Assembly: GCF_011043735.1 (NCBI RefSeq)
Contig: NZ_JAAKGV010000007.1
Span: forward strand, 124,001-188,000
Source: Methylobacterium sp. DB0501
GTDB lineage: Bacteria > Pseudomonadota > Alphaproteobacteria > Rhizobiales > Beijerinckiaceae
Length of the DNA: 64,000 nucleotides
Reading direction: 5' to 3'
Made by a program: the position numbers and the translations under genes. The notes beneath the pieces are model-generated. The model ran no database searches. It was not told the origin of the DNA and saw only the letters and a program-made list of their open reading frames with translations. Positions 22,369-34,307 of this stretch are shown in pieces (the first letter of the stretch is position 1; the number at the start of each line of letters is the position of its first letter).

Positions 22369-23319
22369 CTACCCCAGCCTGGCCCGGGCCGCCGCGTATT
22401 CCGCCTTCAGACGGTCGATCACCACGGCGGCGGCCGGCGCGTCGTCGATGGTGCCGACGCCCTGGCCGGCACCCCAGATGTCGCGCCAGGCCTTGGTGGT
22501 CCCCGAGCCGAAATTCATCTTGGTCTTGTCGACCTCCGGCAGCGCGTTGGGGTCGAGGCCGGCGGCGGTGACGCTGGGCTTGAGGTAGTTGCCCGGCACG
22601 CCGGTGAAGTAGGGGGTGTACATCACGTCGGCCGCCTTCGTCCCGATGATCATCTCCTTGTAGGCCGGCGCGGCGTTGGCCTCCTGCGTGGCGATGAAGC
22701 GGGTGCCCATATAGGCGAGGTCGGCGCCCATCGCCTGGGTGGCGAGGATCGCATCGCCGGTGGTGATCGCGCCCGACAGGATCAGCGGCCCGTCATAGAA
22801 TCGGCGCACCTCGCTCACCAGCGCGAAGGGCGAGAGCGTGCCGGCATGCCCCCCGGCCCCGGCGCAGACCAGGATCAGGCCGTCGACGCCGGCCTCCAGC
22901 GCCTTCTCGGCGTGGCGCACCGTGGTCACGTCGTGGAAGACGAGGCCGCCCCAGCCGTGCACCGCCGAGACCACGGCGTCGGGCGCCCGCAGCGACGTGA
23001 TGATGATCGGGACCCGGTGCTTGCCGCAGACCATGAGGTCGTGCTCGAGCCGGTCGTTCGAGGCGTGGACGATCTGGTTGACGGCGTAGGGGGCGACGAT
23101 CCGGCCGGGATCCGCGGCCTTCGCCTGGCTAAGCGCCGCGTCGATCCGGGTCAGCCACTCGTCGAGGGCTTCCTTGGGCCGGGCGTTGAGCGCCGGGAAC
23201 GAGCCGACGATGCCGTTGACGCACTGGGCGATGACCAGTTCCGGCCCCGAGACGATGAACATCGGCGAGGCGATCACCGGCAGGGCGAGGGCGTGGCGGA
23301 GGCTGTCGGGCAGGGACAT
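22369..23319 (-). CDS. Nitronate monooxygenase-family flavoprotein
   Basis: 316 residues from ATG 23319. TIM-barrel flavoprotein: VIASPMFIVSG near the N-terminus, ITSLRAP, HDVTTVRHAEKALEAGVDGLI, the FMN-phosphate region GAGAGGHAG, then GAITTGDAILATQAMGADLAYMGTRF. Members oxidise alkyl nitronates, and related enzymes reduce enoyl-ACP; the GAGAGGHAG block favours the nitronate monooxygenase side. The longer frame to 23409 adds 30 low-quality residues and is not used. It is divergent from the GNAT gene. Confidence 0.85.
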   Translation of the reverse strand: MSLPDSLRHALALPVIASPMFIVSGPELVIAQCVNGIVGSFPALNARPKEALDEWLTRIDAALSQAKAADPGRIVAPYAVNQIVHASNDRLEHDLMVCGKHRVPIIITSLRAPDAVVSAVHGWGGLVFHDVTTVRHAEKALEAGVDGLILVCAGAGGHAGTLSPFALVSEVRRFYDGPLILSGAITTGDAILATQAMGADLAYMGTRFIATQEANAAPAYKEMIIGTKAADVMYTPYFTGVPGNYLKPSVTAAGLDPNALPEVDKTKMNFGSGTTKAWRDIWGAGQGVGTIDDAPAAAVVIDRLKAEYAAARARLG

Positions 23320-23491
23320 CGGCGGCGTGGCTCCCGGGATCGCATTTGAGCGGTATCGTTGGGCTCCCGCATCGCACCGGGCGCCGGGTGAGGTCAACGG
23401 GCGTTGCAAGCACGCCCGCGCGAGGGGCCTTCACAAGCGGCCTTCGCGAGGGGCCTTGACGGGAGCCGCGCCCTGGGGCCCGGTGCCGCCC

Positions 23492-24040
23492 ATGCACGCC
23501 TTCGAGATCCGCCGCCTGGGCGCCGCCGACGGCCCGGCCTACCGCGCCTTGCGCCTGGAGGCGCTGGAGCGGCACCCCGAATCCTTCGGCACGGCGTTCG
23601 AGGACGTGGCCGGGCACGGGCCGGACTGGTTCGGGCAGCGGCTGGAGCAGGGGATCACCCTCGGCGCGTTCCGGGACGGGGCGCTCGCCGGCGCCGTCAC
23701 CCTGGTGCTGAACGAGGGTGCGAAGCTGCGGCACAAGGGCGACGTGGTCGCGGTCTATCTCCGCCCCGCGGCGCGGGGCCTCGGCCTGGGGGCCGCCCTC
23801 CTGAACCGGCTCGTGGACGAGGCCCGCCCGCGGGTCGAGGCCCTGCGGCTGACGGTCGAGGCCGGGAACGGCGCCGCGTTGCGGCTCTACGAGAGGCTCG
23901 GCTTCCGCGCCTACGGCCGCGAGCGCCGGGCGCTGAAGATCGGGGGGCGTTACCACGACGAGGTGCTGATGGAGCTCGTCCTCGCCGACGATTCCACCCG
24001 TCCGCATCACGCGTTAGAATCCACCCACTCCCACCACTAG
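23492..24040 (+). CDS. GNAT-family N-acetyltransferase
   Basis: 182 residues with the GNAT fold: FEIRRLGAADGPAYRALRLEAL, the acetyl-CoA loop LRPAARGLGLGAALL (the R/Q-x-x-G-x-G/A motif), and NGAALRLYERLGFRAYGRE at motif B. Such enzymes acetylate amines on small molecules or protein N-termini; the substrate is not deducible. It is followed after 10 bp by the serine hydrolase gene, suggesting one unit. Confidence 0.85.
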   Translation: MHAFEIRRLGAADGPAYRALRLEALERHPESFGTAFEDVAGHGPDWFGQRLEQGITLGAFRDGALAGAVTLVLNEGAKLRHKGDVVAVYLRPAARGLGLGAALLNRLVDEARPRVEALRLTVEAGNGAALRLYERLGFRAYGRERRALKIGGRYHDEVLMELVLADDSTRPHHALESTHSHH

Positions 24041-24050
24041 GAGACGCGGC

Positions 24051-25271
24051 GTGCTGCTTGAGATCGGAACCCCGGAGGCGGTCGGCCTCTCGTCGGAGCG
24101 GCTGGAGCGGATCGTCCCGTGGATGCGGGGCTACGTCGAGGCCGGCAAGCTGCCGGGCCTGTCGGTGACCGTGGCCCGGCGCGGCCAGGTGGTGTTCTCC
24201 CGCCAGGAGGGCCTGCGCGACATCGCCCGGGGCCTGCCGATGGAGGCCGACACCATCGTGCGCATCTACTCGATGACGAAGCCGCTGACCTCGGTGGCGA
24301 TCCTGATGCTGTACGAGGAGGGCCGGTTCCAGCTCGACGATCCCATCACCCGCTTCCTGCCGGACTTCCGGAACATGCGGGTGCTGGTCGGCGGCAGCCG
24401 CGGCAAGCCCGAGACGGTGCCGGCGGAGCGCGACATCACGTTTCGCGATCTCCTCACCCACACCTCGGGGCTGACCTACGGCTTCATGGACGCGACGCTG
24501 GTCGACCGGATGTATCGGGAGGAGGGCGTCGACTTCCAGACCGCCGAGACCACGCTCGCCGAGATCGTCGCACGGGCCGCGCGCCAGCCGCTGCTGGCCC
24601 AGCCGGGGGCGGAGTGGAACTACAGCATCGCCACCGACGTGCTCGGCCATCTCGTGGCGGTGATCTCGGGACAACCCTTCGACGACTTCCTGCGCGAGCG
24701 GATCATCCGGCCGCTGGGCATGGTCGATACCGATTTCCACGTCCCGGCTGACAAGATCGCCCGCTTCGCCTCGAACTACGCGCTCGGCGAGGGCGGCCGG
24801 CTGACCCTGATCGACGATGCCCGCGAGGGCCGCTACGCCCGGCCCCGCACCGCGCCCTCCGGCGGCGGCGGCCTCGTCTCGACGGCCGCCGACTATGCCC
24901 GGTTCTGCCGCTTCGTCCTGGGCGACGGGGCGCTCGACGGCGTGCGGCTGCTCGGCCGCAAGACCGTCGCACTGATGACCGCCAACCACCTGCGCGGCGA
25001 CCTCGCCGACATGGGCCAGCCGCGCTTCTCGGAATCGAGCTACAGCGGCATCGGCTTCGGCCTCGGCTTCTCGGTGATGCTCGATCCGGCCAAGGCCCAG
25101 ATCCTCGGCACCCCGGGCGAGGTCGCCTGGGGCGGGGCGGCCTCGACGGCGTTCTGGATCGACCCCGCCGAGGACCTGTTCGTTATCATGCTGACGCAGC
25201 TCATGCCGTCCTCGACCTGGCCGATCCGGCGCGAGCTGCGGGTGCTGACCTACGCGGCGATGACGGCGTGA
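24051..25271 (+). CDS. Class C beta-lactamase-like serine hydrolase
   Basis: 406 residues, no signal peptide. Catalytic SMTK (Ser74, Lys77), Tyr191 (EWNYSIATD) and a Gly-rich block SGGGGLVSTAADYARF resemble the class C beta-lactamase/esterase (EstB) family. DLLTHTSGLTYGF is another family marker. A cytoplasmic esterase or peptidase is likelier than a beta-lactamase because no export signal is seen. The starting codon is GTG or TTG-like at 24051, following AGGAGA. It converges on the DUF2189 gene with 24 bp between stops. Confidence 0.87.
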   Translation: MLLEIGTPEAVGLSSERLERIVPWMRGYVEAGKLPGLSVTVARRGQVVFSRQEGLRDIARGLPMEADTIVRIYSMTKPLTSVAILMLYEEGRFQLDDPITRFLPDFRNMRVLVGGSRGKPETVPAERDITFRDLLTHTSGLTYGFMDATLVDRMYREEGVDFQTAETTLAEIVARAARQPLLAQPGAEWNYSIATDVLGHLVAVISGQPFDDFLRERIIRPLGMVDTDFHVPADKIARFASNYALGEGGRLTLIDDAREGRYARPRTAPSGGGGLVSTAADYARFCRFVLGDGALDGVRLLGRKTVALMTANHLRGDLADMGQPRFSESSYSGIGFGLGFSVMLDPAKAQILGTPGEVAWGGAASTAFWIDPAEDLFVIMLTQLMPSSTWPIRRELRVLTYAAMTA

Positions 25272-25295
25272 TCGCCGCCCTTGATTGAGGAGGCC

Positions 25296-26087
25296 TTACG
25301 CCGCCACCGCCCGGCGGTAGAGGTGCCAGGTGGCATGGCCGAGCACCGGCAGCACCACCGCGAGGCCGACGAACAGCGACACCATGCCGAGGACGAGCAT
25401 TCCGGCCACGATGGCGCCCCAGGCGAGCATCGGGCCGGGATTCTCGCGCATGAGCGCCAGCGAGGTCTCGATCGCCGTCCCGGCATCCGCGTCCTTGTCG
25501 ATGATGAGCGGGATCGAGACGGCGCTGACCGCGAGCGCCAGGAGCGAGAAGGCCGCGCCGACGAGGTTGCCGGCGACGATCAGCATCCAGCCGCGAGGCG
25601 TGGTCAGCACGTCGTCGACGAAGGCCAGCAGCGAGGGCTCGGTTACCCCGCCGTAGAGCGCCCAGTACAGCCCCATGGCGGCGCAGAGCCAGGCGAGGAA
25701 GATCAGCGCCAGCACCATGCCGACCGCCAGCACCGCCTTGGCCGGGCGGCCGTGCAAGGGGGAGTAGGCATCCGCCAGGGTCGCGGGCAGGCCCCATTCC
25801 CGGCGCCGGCTCATCTCGTAGAGGCCGAGCGCGGCGAAGGGGCCGATCAGCGCGAAGCCGGCGGCCAGCGGGAACAGGATCGGGATCAGGTTCTGCTCGA
25901 AGGTCGCCGCCGCGATGATCACGCCGGCGATCGGGTAGATCAGCACCACGAACAGCACGTGGGTCGGCATTGCCAGGAAGTCGTCGACGCCGCGCGACAG
26001 GGCGGCCTTGAGATCCTGGATGCCGATCCGCCGCACGGCGGGGTGGGCGGCGGTAAAGCCGTGGGCAAAGGTGGGCGAACTCGTCAT
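25296..26087 (-). CDS. DUF2189-family integral membrane protein
   Basis: 263 residues from ATG 26087, which is preceded by a strong GGAGGAGA (the frame upstream to 26225 lacks this). Six or so membrane helices, with the DUF2189 features RIGIQDLKAALSRGVDDF near the N-terminus, TPRGWMLIVAGNLVGAAF and PLIIDKDADAGTAIETSL. The family is widespread in alphaproteobacteria, with no known function; some members are annotated as cytochrome c oxidase-associated. Confidence 0.88.
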   Translation of the reverse strand: MTSSPTFAHGFTAAHPAVRRIGIQDLKAALSRGVDDFLAMPTHVLFVVLIYPIAGVIIAAATFEQNLIPILFPLAAGFALIGPFAALGLYEMSRRREWGLPATLADAYSPLHGRPAKAVLAVGMVLALIFLAWLCAAMGLYWALYGGVTEPSLLAFVDDVLTTPRGWMLIVAGNLVGAAFSLLALAVSAVSIPLIIDKDADAGTAIETSLALMRENPGPMLAWGAIVAGMLVLGMVSLFVGLAVVLPVLGHATWHLYRRAVAA

Positions 26088-26379
26088 GGCGTCTCCTCCG
26101 GGGGGAGGCACCCGCGACGGGAAGGCCGGGCCGCGTTCGGGCCGTCTGTCGGCGGTCCTCAGGCGCCCGGTCCGGCCCGCACGGGCGCCGGACAGATCGG
26201 TCGCATCAAACCTGGATACTCGCACCGGGCGGGGGATTCCCGCCGCACGCCGCGAAGGTAACGCGGAGCCGGCCCGCCCGCCAAGGGGCGAGCGCGCACG
26301 ATCGCGCGACGGCGCGCGAGGCCGGAACCGGACCGGGCCGGGCCCGTTCGCCCGGTATCGGGGGAGGCGAGGCGGATCG

Positions 26380-27195
26380 ATGACCGACCTGACGCAGACC
26401 CGCGCCGCCTACGCGGCCCGCATCATGGCCCGGGCCGGCAGCGACGACCCGGCGCTCCTGCGCGCCTTCGCGACGGTGCCGCGGGAGGCCTATTGCGGCC
26501 CGGGCCCCTGGACGGTCTTCGGCGAGGACGGATCCGGGCCGGTGACGGAGCCCGCCGGGCTCTACCGCGACGTGCTGGTGTCCCTGCGCCCCGAATCCGG
26601 CCTCAACAACGGCGAGCCGAGCCTGCACGCCCTCGGCCTGGCGGCGGCGCGGGTGCGGCCCGGCGAGCGGGTGGTGCAGGTGGGCGCGGGGGGCGGCTAC
26701 TACACGGCGATCCTGGCCGAGCTGGTCGGGCCCGCGGGCCGGGTCGATGCCTTCGAGATCGAGCCGGACCTCGCGGCGACCGCCCGCGCGGCCTTGTCGG
26801 CCTATCCTGGCGTGACCGTCCACGGGCGCTCCGGGGCGGAAGGCCCGCTGCCGCGGGCCGACCTCGTCACGGTGGCGGCCGGCGCGACGGCGCCGCTGCC
26901 GCTCTGGCTCGACGCGCTGCGCCCCGGCGGCCGCCTGCTGGTGCCGCTCACCGGCCGGCGCGGCGGCGGGATGCTGCTGGCGACCCGGCCCCGGGACGGT
27001 GCGGCGGCCTGGCCGGCAAGGGTCCTGGCCCCGGTGAGCTTCGTGCCCTGCGCGGGCGCCCGCCGGCCGGACGAGGCGGCCCGCCTGACGGAGGCGTTTC
27101 GCGACCGGGACTGGCACGGGGTCAGCCGGCTCCACCGGGACGGGAGGCCGGGGGCGGGGGCCTTCGTGGCCGGGGAGGGCTGGTGGCTGGCGTGA
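26380..27195 (+). CDS. PCMT-like SAM-dependent methyltransferase
   Basis: 271 residues. The class I methyltransferase fold is visible: GERVVQVGAGGGYYTAILAE (motif I), VDAFEIEPDLAATARAAL, ADLVTVAAGATAPLP (motif II), LRPGGRLLVPLT. The pattern MTDLTQTRAAYAARIMARAG plus ATVPREAYCGPGPW matches protein-L-isoaspartate methyltransferase relatives, but the family's active motif near the N-terminus is only partly preserved. It is the first of a run of three same-strand genes with 78- and 11-bp gaps. Confidence 0.82.
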   Translation: MTDLTQTRAAYAARIMARAGSDDPALLRAFATVPREAYCGPGPWTVFGEDGSGPVTEPAGLYRDVLVSLRPESGLNNGEPSLHALGLAAARVRPGERVVQVGAGGGYYTAILAELVGPAGRVDAFEIEPDLAATARAALSAYPGVTVHGRSGAEGPLPRADLVTVAAGATAPLPLWLDALRPGGRLLVPLTGRRGGGMLLATRPRDGAAAWPARVLAPVSFVPCAGARRPDEAARLTEAFRDRDWHGVSRLHRDGRPGAGAFVAGEGWWLA

Positions 27196-27273
27196 GGGCG
27201 ACGGCACCCGGGGTGCCGCACCGCCCGCTTCCGGGCTACAAGGAGGCAACCGTCCCACAATCCAAGGCCGACC

Positions 27274-27915
27274 ATGCCGAGCACGCCCCGCGCCGCGATC
27301 ATCCCGGTGACGCCGTTCCAGCAGAACTGCACCCTCCTGTGGTGCGAGGCGACGAAGCGGGCCGCGGTGATCGATCCGGGCGGCGACCTCGACCGGATCC
27401 GGGCGGCGATCGCCAAGGCCGGGGTCACGGTCGAGAAGATCCTGCTCACCCACGGCCATATCGACCATGCCGGCGGCGCGGCCGACCTGCGCGACGCGCT
27501 GGGCGTGCCGGTCGAGGGACCGCACCCCGCCGACAAGCCGCTCCTCGACACCCTGGCCGAAACCGGGGCCGCCTACGGCATCGACGGCGCCAAGGCGGTC
27601 ACGCCCGACCGCTGGCTCTCCGAGGGCGACACCGTCACGGTCGGCGAGCTGACCTTCGACGTGCTGCACTGCCCCGGCCATTCCCCGGGCAGCGTGGTGC
27701 TGGTGAGCCGGGACGCCCGCTTCGCCCAGGTCGGCGACGTGCTGTTCCGCGGCTCGGTCGGCCGCACCGACCTGCCGGGGGGCGACCACGCCGCGCTGAT
27801 CTCGTCCATCAAGACCAAGCTCCTGCCGCTCGGCGACGACGTCGCCTTCATCCCCGGCCACGGCCCGACCGGCACGATCGGCCAGGAGCGGCTGTCGAAC
27901 CCCTTCCTTCAGTAG
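27274..27915 (+). CDS. Metallo-beta-lactamase-fold hydrolase (glyoxalase II-like)
   Basis: 213 residues. Metal ligand motif THGHIDHAGG (HxHxDH), a third His in HCPGHSPGS, Asp in QVGDVLFRGSVGRTDLPGG and a final His in IPGHGP. The short form (about 210 aa) matches YcbL/glyoxalase II-like hydrolases, which cleave thioesters such as S-lactoylglutathione. Reaction inferred; no glyoxalase I is adjacent. Confidence 0.9.
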   Translation: MPSTPRAAIIPVTPFQQNCTLLWCEATKRAAVIDPGGDLDRIRAAIAKAGVTVEKILLTHGHIDHAGGAADLRDALGVPVEGPHPADKPLLDTLAETGAAYGIDGAKAVTPDRWLSEGDTVTVGELTFDVLHCPGHSPGSVVLVSRDARFAQVGDVLFRGSVGRTDLPGGDHAALISSIKTKLLPLGDDVAFIPGHGPTGTIGQERLSNPFLQ

Positions 27916-27926
27916 GAGCCGCCCCC

Positions 27927-28889
27927 ATGGATCTGCGCCCCCTCGGCCGCTCCGGCCTCTCGGTCCCGCCCTTCTGCTTCGGCGGCAACGTCTTCGGCTG
28001 GACCGCCGACGAGGCGACCTCCTTCGCGCTCCTCGACCGCCTGCTCGAGACCGGCTTCACCTTCGTCGACACCGCCGACGTCTATTCGCGCTGGGCGCCG
28101 GGCCACCGGGGCGGCGAATCGGAGGAGGTGATCGGGCGCTGGCTCAAGGCGCGGGGCGCCCGCGACCGGATGACCATCGCCACCAAGGTCGGCATGGATA
28201 TGGGCGAGGGCCGGAAGGGCCTGAAGGCGCCCTACATCGAGCGGGCGGTGGAGGATTCCCTGCGCCGGCTCCAGACCGACCGGATCGACCTCTACCAGTC
28301 CCATGCCGACGACGCCGAGACCCCGCTGGAGGAGACGCTGTCGGCCTATGACCGGCTGATCCGCGCCGGCAAGGTGCGGGCGGTCGGCGCCTCGAACTAT
28401 TCCGCCGCCCGCCTGCGCGAGGCTCTGGCCGTCGCGGCCCGGGACGGCCTGCCGCGCTACGAATGCCTGCAGCCCGGCTACAGCCTGGCCGACCGGGAGG
28501 AGTACGAGGCCGAGCTGGAGCCGCTGTGCCGGAAGGAGGGGATCGGGGTGATCTCCTACTTCTCCCTCGCGGCGGGCTTCCTGACGGGCAAGTACCGGCA
28601 GGCCGGCGCCGCCGCGGGCCGCGCCCGCGAGGCCCGGGTCGCGCCCTACCTCAACCCGCGCGGGCTCGCCTTCCTCGACCTCCTCGACGCGGTTGCCCGC
28701 GACCACGGCGCCACCCCGGCCCAGGTCTCCCTCGCCTGGCTGATCGCCCGGCCCGGGCTCACGGCGCCGATCGCCAGCGCGACGTCGGTGGCGCAGCTCG
28801 ACGAGATCCTGGGGGCGGTGCGGCTCACCCTCGATCCCGACGCGGTCGCGCGGCTGGAGGCGGCGAGCCGGGGCTCGCTCAAGGGCTGA
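27927..28889 (+). CDS. Aldo/keto reductase
   Basis: 320 residues with an AKR (beta/alpha)8 barrel and the catalytic set Asp48, Tyr53 (FVDTADVYS), Lys87 (ATKVGM) and His126 (YQSHADD). GGNVFGWTADEATSFALLD and IASATSVAQLDEIL are typical of the group that includes YajO/L-glyceraldehyde-3-phosphate reductases. NADPH-dependent carbonyl reduction is expected; the substrate is unknown. It starts 11 bp after the hydrolase gene, behind TAGGAG, so the two probably share a transcript. Confidence 0.9.
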   Translation: MDLRPLGRSGLSVPPFCFGGNVFGWTADEATSFALLDRLLETGFTFVDTADVYSRWAPGHRGGESEEVIGRWLKARGARDRMTIATKVGMDMGEGRKGLKAPYIERAVEDSLRRLQTDRIDLYQSHADDAETPLEETLSAYDRLIRAGKVRAVGASNYSAARLREALAVAARDGLPRYECLQPGYSLADREEYEAELEPLCRKEGIGVISYFSLAAGFLTGKYRQAGAAAGRAREARVAPYLNPRGLAFLDLLDAVARDHGATPAQVSLAWLIARPGLTAPIASATSVAQLDEILGAVRLTLDPDAVARLEAASRGSLKG

Positions 28890-28946
28890 CAAGCGCCCGT
28901 TGGCGGATCCTTAACGGGGTGCGGCGAAACGTAACCTCGGTTATGA

Positions 28947-31619
<2,673 letters not shown>

Positions 31620-31633
31620 TGAGGAGCACGACC

Positions 31634-32611
31634 ATGAAGGCGGCCGAGCTCGCGCCCTTTTCCGATTACGTCCTGCCGGAGGCGACCCTGCCGGAACTGC
31701 CGGGGCATTACCGCGGCAAGGTGCGGGACAATTACGACCTTCCGGACGGCCGGCGGATCCTGATCACCAGCGACCGCCTGAGCGCCTTCGACCGGGAGCT
31801 GGCGGCGATCCCGCTCAAGGGCCAGGTCCTGACCCAGACCGCCCGCTACTGGTTCGAGGCGACGCGGGACATCTGCGACAACCACGTGCTGGCCTATCCC
31901 GACCCGAACGTGGTGGTGGGCCGGCGCCTCACGATCCTGCCGGTCGAGATCGTGGTGCGCGGCTACCTCGCGGGCAGTACCGGCACCTCGATCCTGACCC
32001 TCTACAGGGCCGGGCAGCGCGAGATGTACGGCCATCGCCTGCCGGACGGGATGCGCCCGCACGAGCCGTTGCCGCAGCCGATCATCACGCCCACGACCAA
32101 GGCCGGCCACGGCGACCACGACGCGCCGCTCTCGGCCGCCGAGATCCTGGAGCGGGGGCTGCTGACGAAGGCGCAGTGGCACATCCTGTCGGAGGCGGCT
32201 TTGGCGCTGTTCGCCCGCGGCCAGGCGATGGCGGCGGAGCGCGGCCTGATCCTCGCCGACACCAAGTACGAGTTCGGCCTCGACCCCGAGGGGCGGATCG
32301 TGCTCGCCGACGAGATCCACACTCCCGACAGCAGCCGCTACTGGTTCGCCGGGAGCTACCCTGCGCATCTCGAGGCCGGCACCTTGCCGGAGAGCTTCGA
32401 CAAGGACGTGGTCCGCAACTGGGTCGCGGCGCGCTGCGACCCCTACCGCGATCCGGTGCCGGAGATCCCGCCCGACGTGGTGCTGCATACCGCCGCCACC
32501 TATGTCAGCGCCTTCGAGACGATCACCGGCCAGCCCTTCGCCCTGCCGGACACGAGCGAAGCCCCGCTGGCGCGCATCCGGCGCAACGTGGCGGCCTATC
32601 TGGGGCGGTAG
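31634..32611 (+). CDS. purC: SAICAR synthetase (phosphoribosylaminoimidazole-succinocarboxamide synthase)
   Basis: 325 residues from ATG 31634 behind GAGGAG. Features: [26 protein letters not shown] (the P-loop-like ATP region), [50 protein letters not shown]. It converts CAIR plus aspartate to SAICAR in purine synthesis. The longer eukaryote/yeast-like form (about 300+ aa) is typical for this group. It begins 14 bp after the gyrB stop, so read-through is likely. Confidence 0.95.
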   Translation: MKAAELAPFSDYVLPEATLPELPGHYRGKVRDNYDLPDGRRILITSDRLSAFDRELAAIPLKGQVLTQTARYWFEATRDICDNHVLAYPDPNVVVGRRLTILPVEIVVRGYLAGSTGTSILTLYRAGQREMYGHRLPDGMRPHEPLPQPIITPTTKAGHGDHDAPLSAAEILERGLLTKAQWHILSEAALALFARGQAMAAERGLILADTKYEFGLDPEGRIVLADEIHTPDSSRYWFAGSYPAHLEAGTLPESFDKDVVRNWVAARCDPYRDPVPEIPPDVVLHTAATYVSAFETITGQPFALPDTSEAPLARIRRNVAAYLGR

Positions 32612-32828
32612 GGCGCGATCATCGCTCGTCGCCGCCCGGGATCGACCGAGGTCTCCGGGACCGTCCTGCTCCCGTCCGATGCCGGCATGTCGGTTCGGAG
32701 GGACGGTCGCCCCTGTCGCAATCACAGCCGACGGCAGGATAATGCCTGACGGCGTCGCGCGGGCCGAAGCAGTGCACGATTGTGCTTGCGGATAGCGGCG
32801 TCGCTCGGCTATGAGCGTGCACATCAAG

Positions 32829-32855
32829 AAAAAAGGCCGCCCTTGCGAGGCGGCC
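32829..32855 (-). terminator. Rho-independent terminator of the 32829-32950 transcript
   Basis: On the minus strand: GGCCGCC-TCGCAAG-GGCGGCC followed by TTTTTT. It is one of the clearest intrinsic terminators in the window, and it belongs to a minus-strand transcript that has no long gene upstream. Confidence 0.8.
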
Positions 32856-32917
32856 CGAAGTCTAGGGAGGAAACGCCCAAAGAGGGCTGCACCGCCGCGA
32901 CGCCATCGCTGCGGTGC

Positions 32918-32929
32918 GAAAACGTTTTC
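32918..32929. promoter_or_regulatory. GAAAACGTTTTC palindrome
   Basis: A perfect 12-bp palindrome overlapping the start of the 23-codon ORF. It is of the LacI/GalR operator type in form, but could also be the base of a hairpin. Confidence 0.4.
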
Positions 32930-33248
32930 TCATGTTGCGGCGCACAACGCAACCGTCCCGCTTCGCACAACGGCTATGCTCGCTTCGCATGGCGGTGTGG
33001 GGTCCTGCCGACAGGGCCGGACGGGGCGTCCCGAGCGGGCGCTTCCGGGCATTCTCGGATGACGTGGATACCGGTTCGCCACGAGAAAACGCGGTACGAT
33101 CGAAGACCTGGAGCGCCGGCCGATTGCGGCGCGATCGGGCAGCGCTCCAAGCAGATTCCGCAAAAGTGGTTGCCGGTCTTGCGACGAAAATCTGCGTCAA
33201 AACGAGAGTCCAAGCGGATGAAGCGTTGGCCTGCCTACGCGAGTCTGC

Positions 33249-33575
33249 TTAGCGCCTCACATCCATCTTCCGCAGGCCCCAGACCGTGAGCAGGATCGCT
33301 GCGGCCGCGAAGGGCGCCGCGCCGATCACCGCCGCGACCGCTTCCGAGCCGATCAGCCAGCCGAGGCCCTTCACGAGGGCCATCAGCAGCAGGAAGCCGC
33401 TGACGCAGGCGAGAAGCACGATCGTGCCGCCCCACAGCGTCCAGGCGGAGACGACCCGGGCGATCCGGTCGACCTCGCCGGAGAACAGCGTGATCTCCTT
33501 GACGGCGAGGCCGCTCGCGAGGCGCACCGCCTCGGCGACCAACCTGATCGTGCTCACCTGTCGGTCGGACCGCAC
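33249..33575 (-). CDS. Phage-holin-family (DUF1469) membrane protein
   Basis: 108 residues: an amphipathic N-terminus (LVAEAVRLASGLAVKEITLF) and two membrane helices (TIVLLACVSGFLLLMALVKG; AAPFAAAAILLTVWGLRKMD). This arrangement is typical of the small Phage_holin_3_6/DUF1469 proteins common on bacterial chromosomes and not necessarily of phage origin. No phage gene is nearby. Function unknown, probably envelope. Confidence 0.78.
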   Translation of the reverse strand: MRSDRQVSTIRLVAEAVRLASGLAVKEITLFSGEVDRIARVVSAWTLWGGTIVLLACVSGFLLLMALVKGLGWLIGSEAVAAVIGAAPFAAAAILLTVWGLRKMDVRR

Positions 33576-33680
33576 CGCTCACGCTCCCGCTGCGCCACGG
33601 CGGCGGATCCGCGGCGGCGTGCGGGAACGCCCGAGCTTGACCGTCGTTCCCGGTTCCCCGACCTGAAATCCTCTTCGCGA

Positions 33681-34172
33681 TCAGGCCGGCTTGAGCGGGC
33701 AGCTCTGCCGGGCGAGCAGCCGCCAGTTGCCGCCATCCTTCAGCCAGACCTGCAACACCGCGATATAGGAGCGCCCTGTCTCGCCGTTCGGCAGGATGTC
33801 GGCACCATCCCAGACGTGGCGCACCATGGCGTTGTCGCCGACGACCTGGATCCACTGCTCCGAGAAAGCCAGCGACTTGTAATTGGTCTTGCCGGCGAGG
33901 CTGGCGATGAACTGTGCCTTGGTCTCGATCTTGCGCCCGCTCGAATGGCCGTAGCTGAGCTGCGGATGGGTGAGGGCATCGAGCGTCTTGGCATCGCCGT
34001 CCACGATCGCGACCCGCAAGGCTTCAAGGTGTTTCGCGACCGCCGCGCTGTCATCCGCGGCCGGCGCCGTGCCCGATCCGGCGGCGAGCGCCGGTCTCGC
34101 CAAGCCAGCCGTCATGCCAGCCGTCATGCCGGCGAGCAGCACGCGCCGCGAGCAGGTCTCCGTCTGCGCCAT
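33681..34172 (-). CDS. Exported SnoaL/NTF2-like protein (DUF4440)
   Basis: 163 residues. Tat-like leader with CSRRVLLAG (twin arginines 9-10), followed by Ala/Pro-rich spacing. The mature part is an NTF2-fold domain: EALRVAIVDGDAKTLDALTHPQLSYGHSSGRKI, NYKSLAFSEQWIQVVGDNAMVRHVWDG, YIAVLQVWLKDGGNWRLLARQSC. These domains bind small ligands; some are isomerases. No partner suggests the ligand. Confidence 0.8.
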   Translation of the reverse strand: MAQTETCSRRVLLAGMTAGMTAGLARPALAAGSGTAPAADDSAAVAKHLEALRVAIVDGDAKTLDALTHPQLSYGHSSGRKIETKAQFIASLAGKTNYKSLAFSEQWIQVVGDNAMVRHVWDGADILPNGETGRSYIAVLQVWLKDGGNWRLLARQSCPLKPA

Positions 34173-34307
34173 GGTGGTCCCTCCCGTTCAGGGTCGCCGG
34201 GCGGTCGTTGCCGCCGGCGCCGCGCGTCTCGCGCGGGCCCAGCCTAGCGCGGGCCCTGCGCGCTGACCATCACGGCGGCACGGGCGGGAGAGCGGGACCC
34301 GCGGCGC

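Larger units (their letters stand above)
32829..32950 (-). ncRNA. Candidate small RNA or 23-codon gene with a CCTCCC motif and terminator
   Basis: Minus strand from about 32950 to 32829. There is an open reading frame of 23 codons (32933-32862: MRKRFRTAAMASRRCSPLWA and three more residues, stop TAG). Near its end GGGCGTTTCCTCCC contains an anti-Shine-Dalgarno-like CCTCCC. The segment ends in a 7-bp stem (GGCCGCC/GGCGGCC) with an A-run on the plus strand at 32829-32834, that is six Ts in the transcript. This design resembles CCTCCC-containing alphaproteobacterial sRNAs with short ORFs. A palindrome lies at its 5' side. The rest of 32612-33248 holds nothing I recognise. Confidence 0.4.

Noticed and set aside
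33249..33575. Prophage signal from the holin-family gene
   Set aside because: No integrase, terminase, capsid or lysis gene is nearby; DUF1469-type holin-like proteins are common chromosomal genes.
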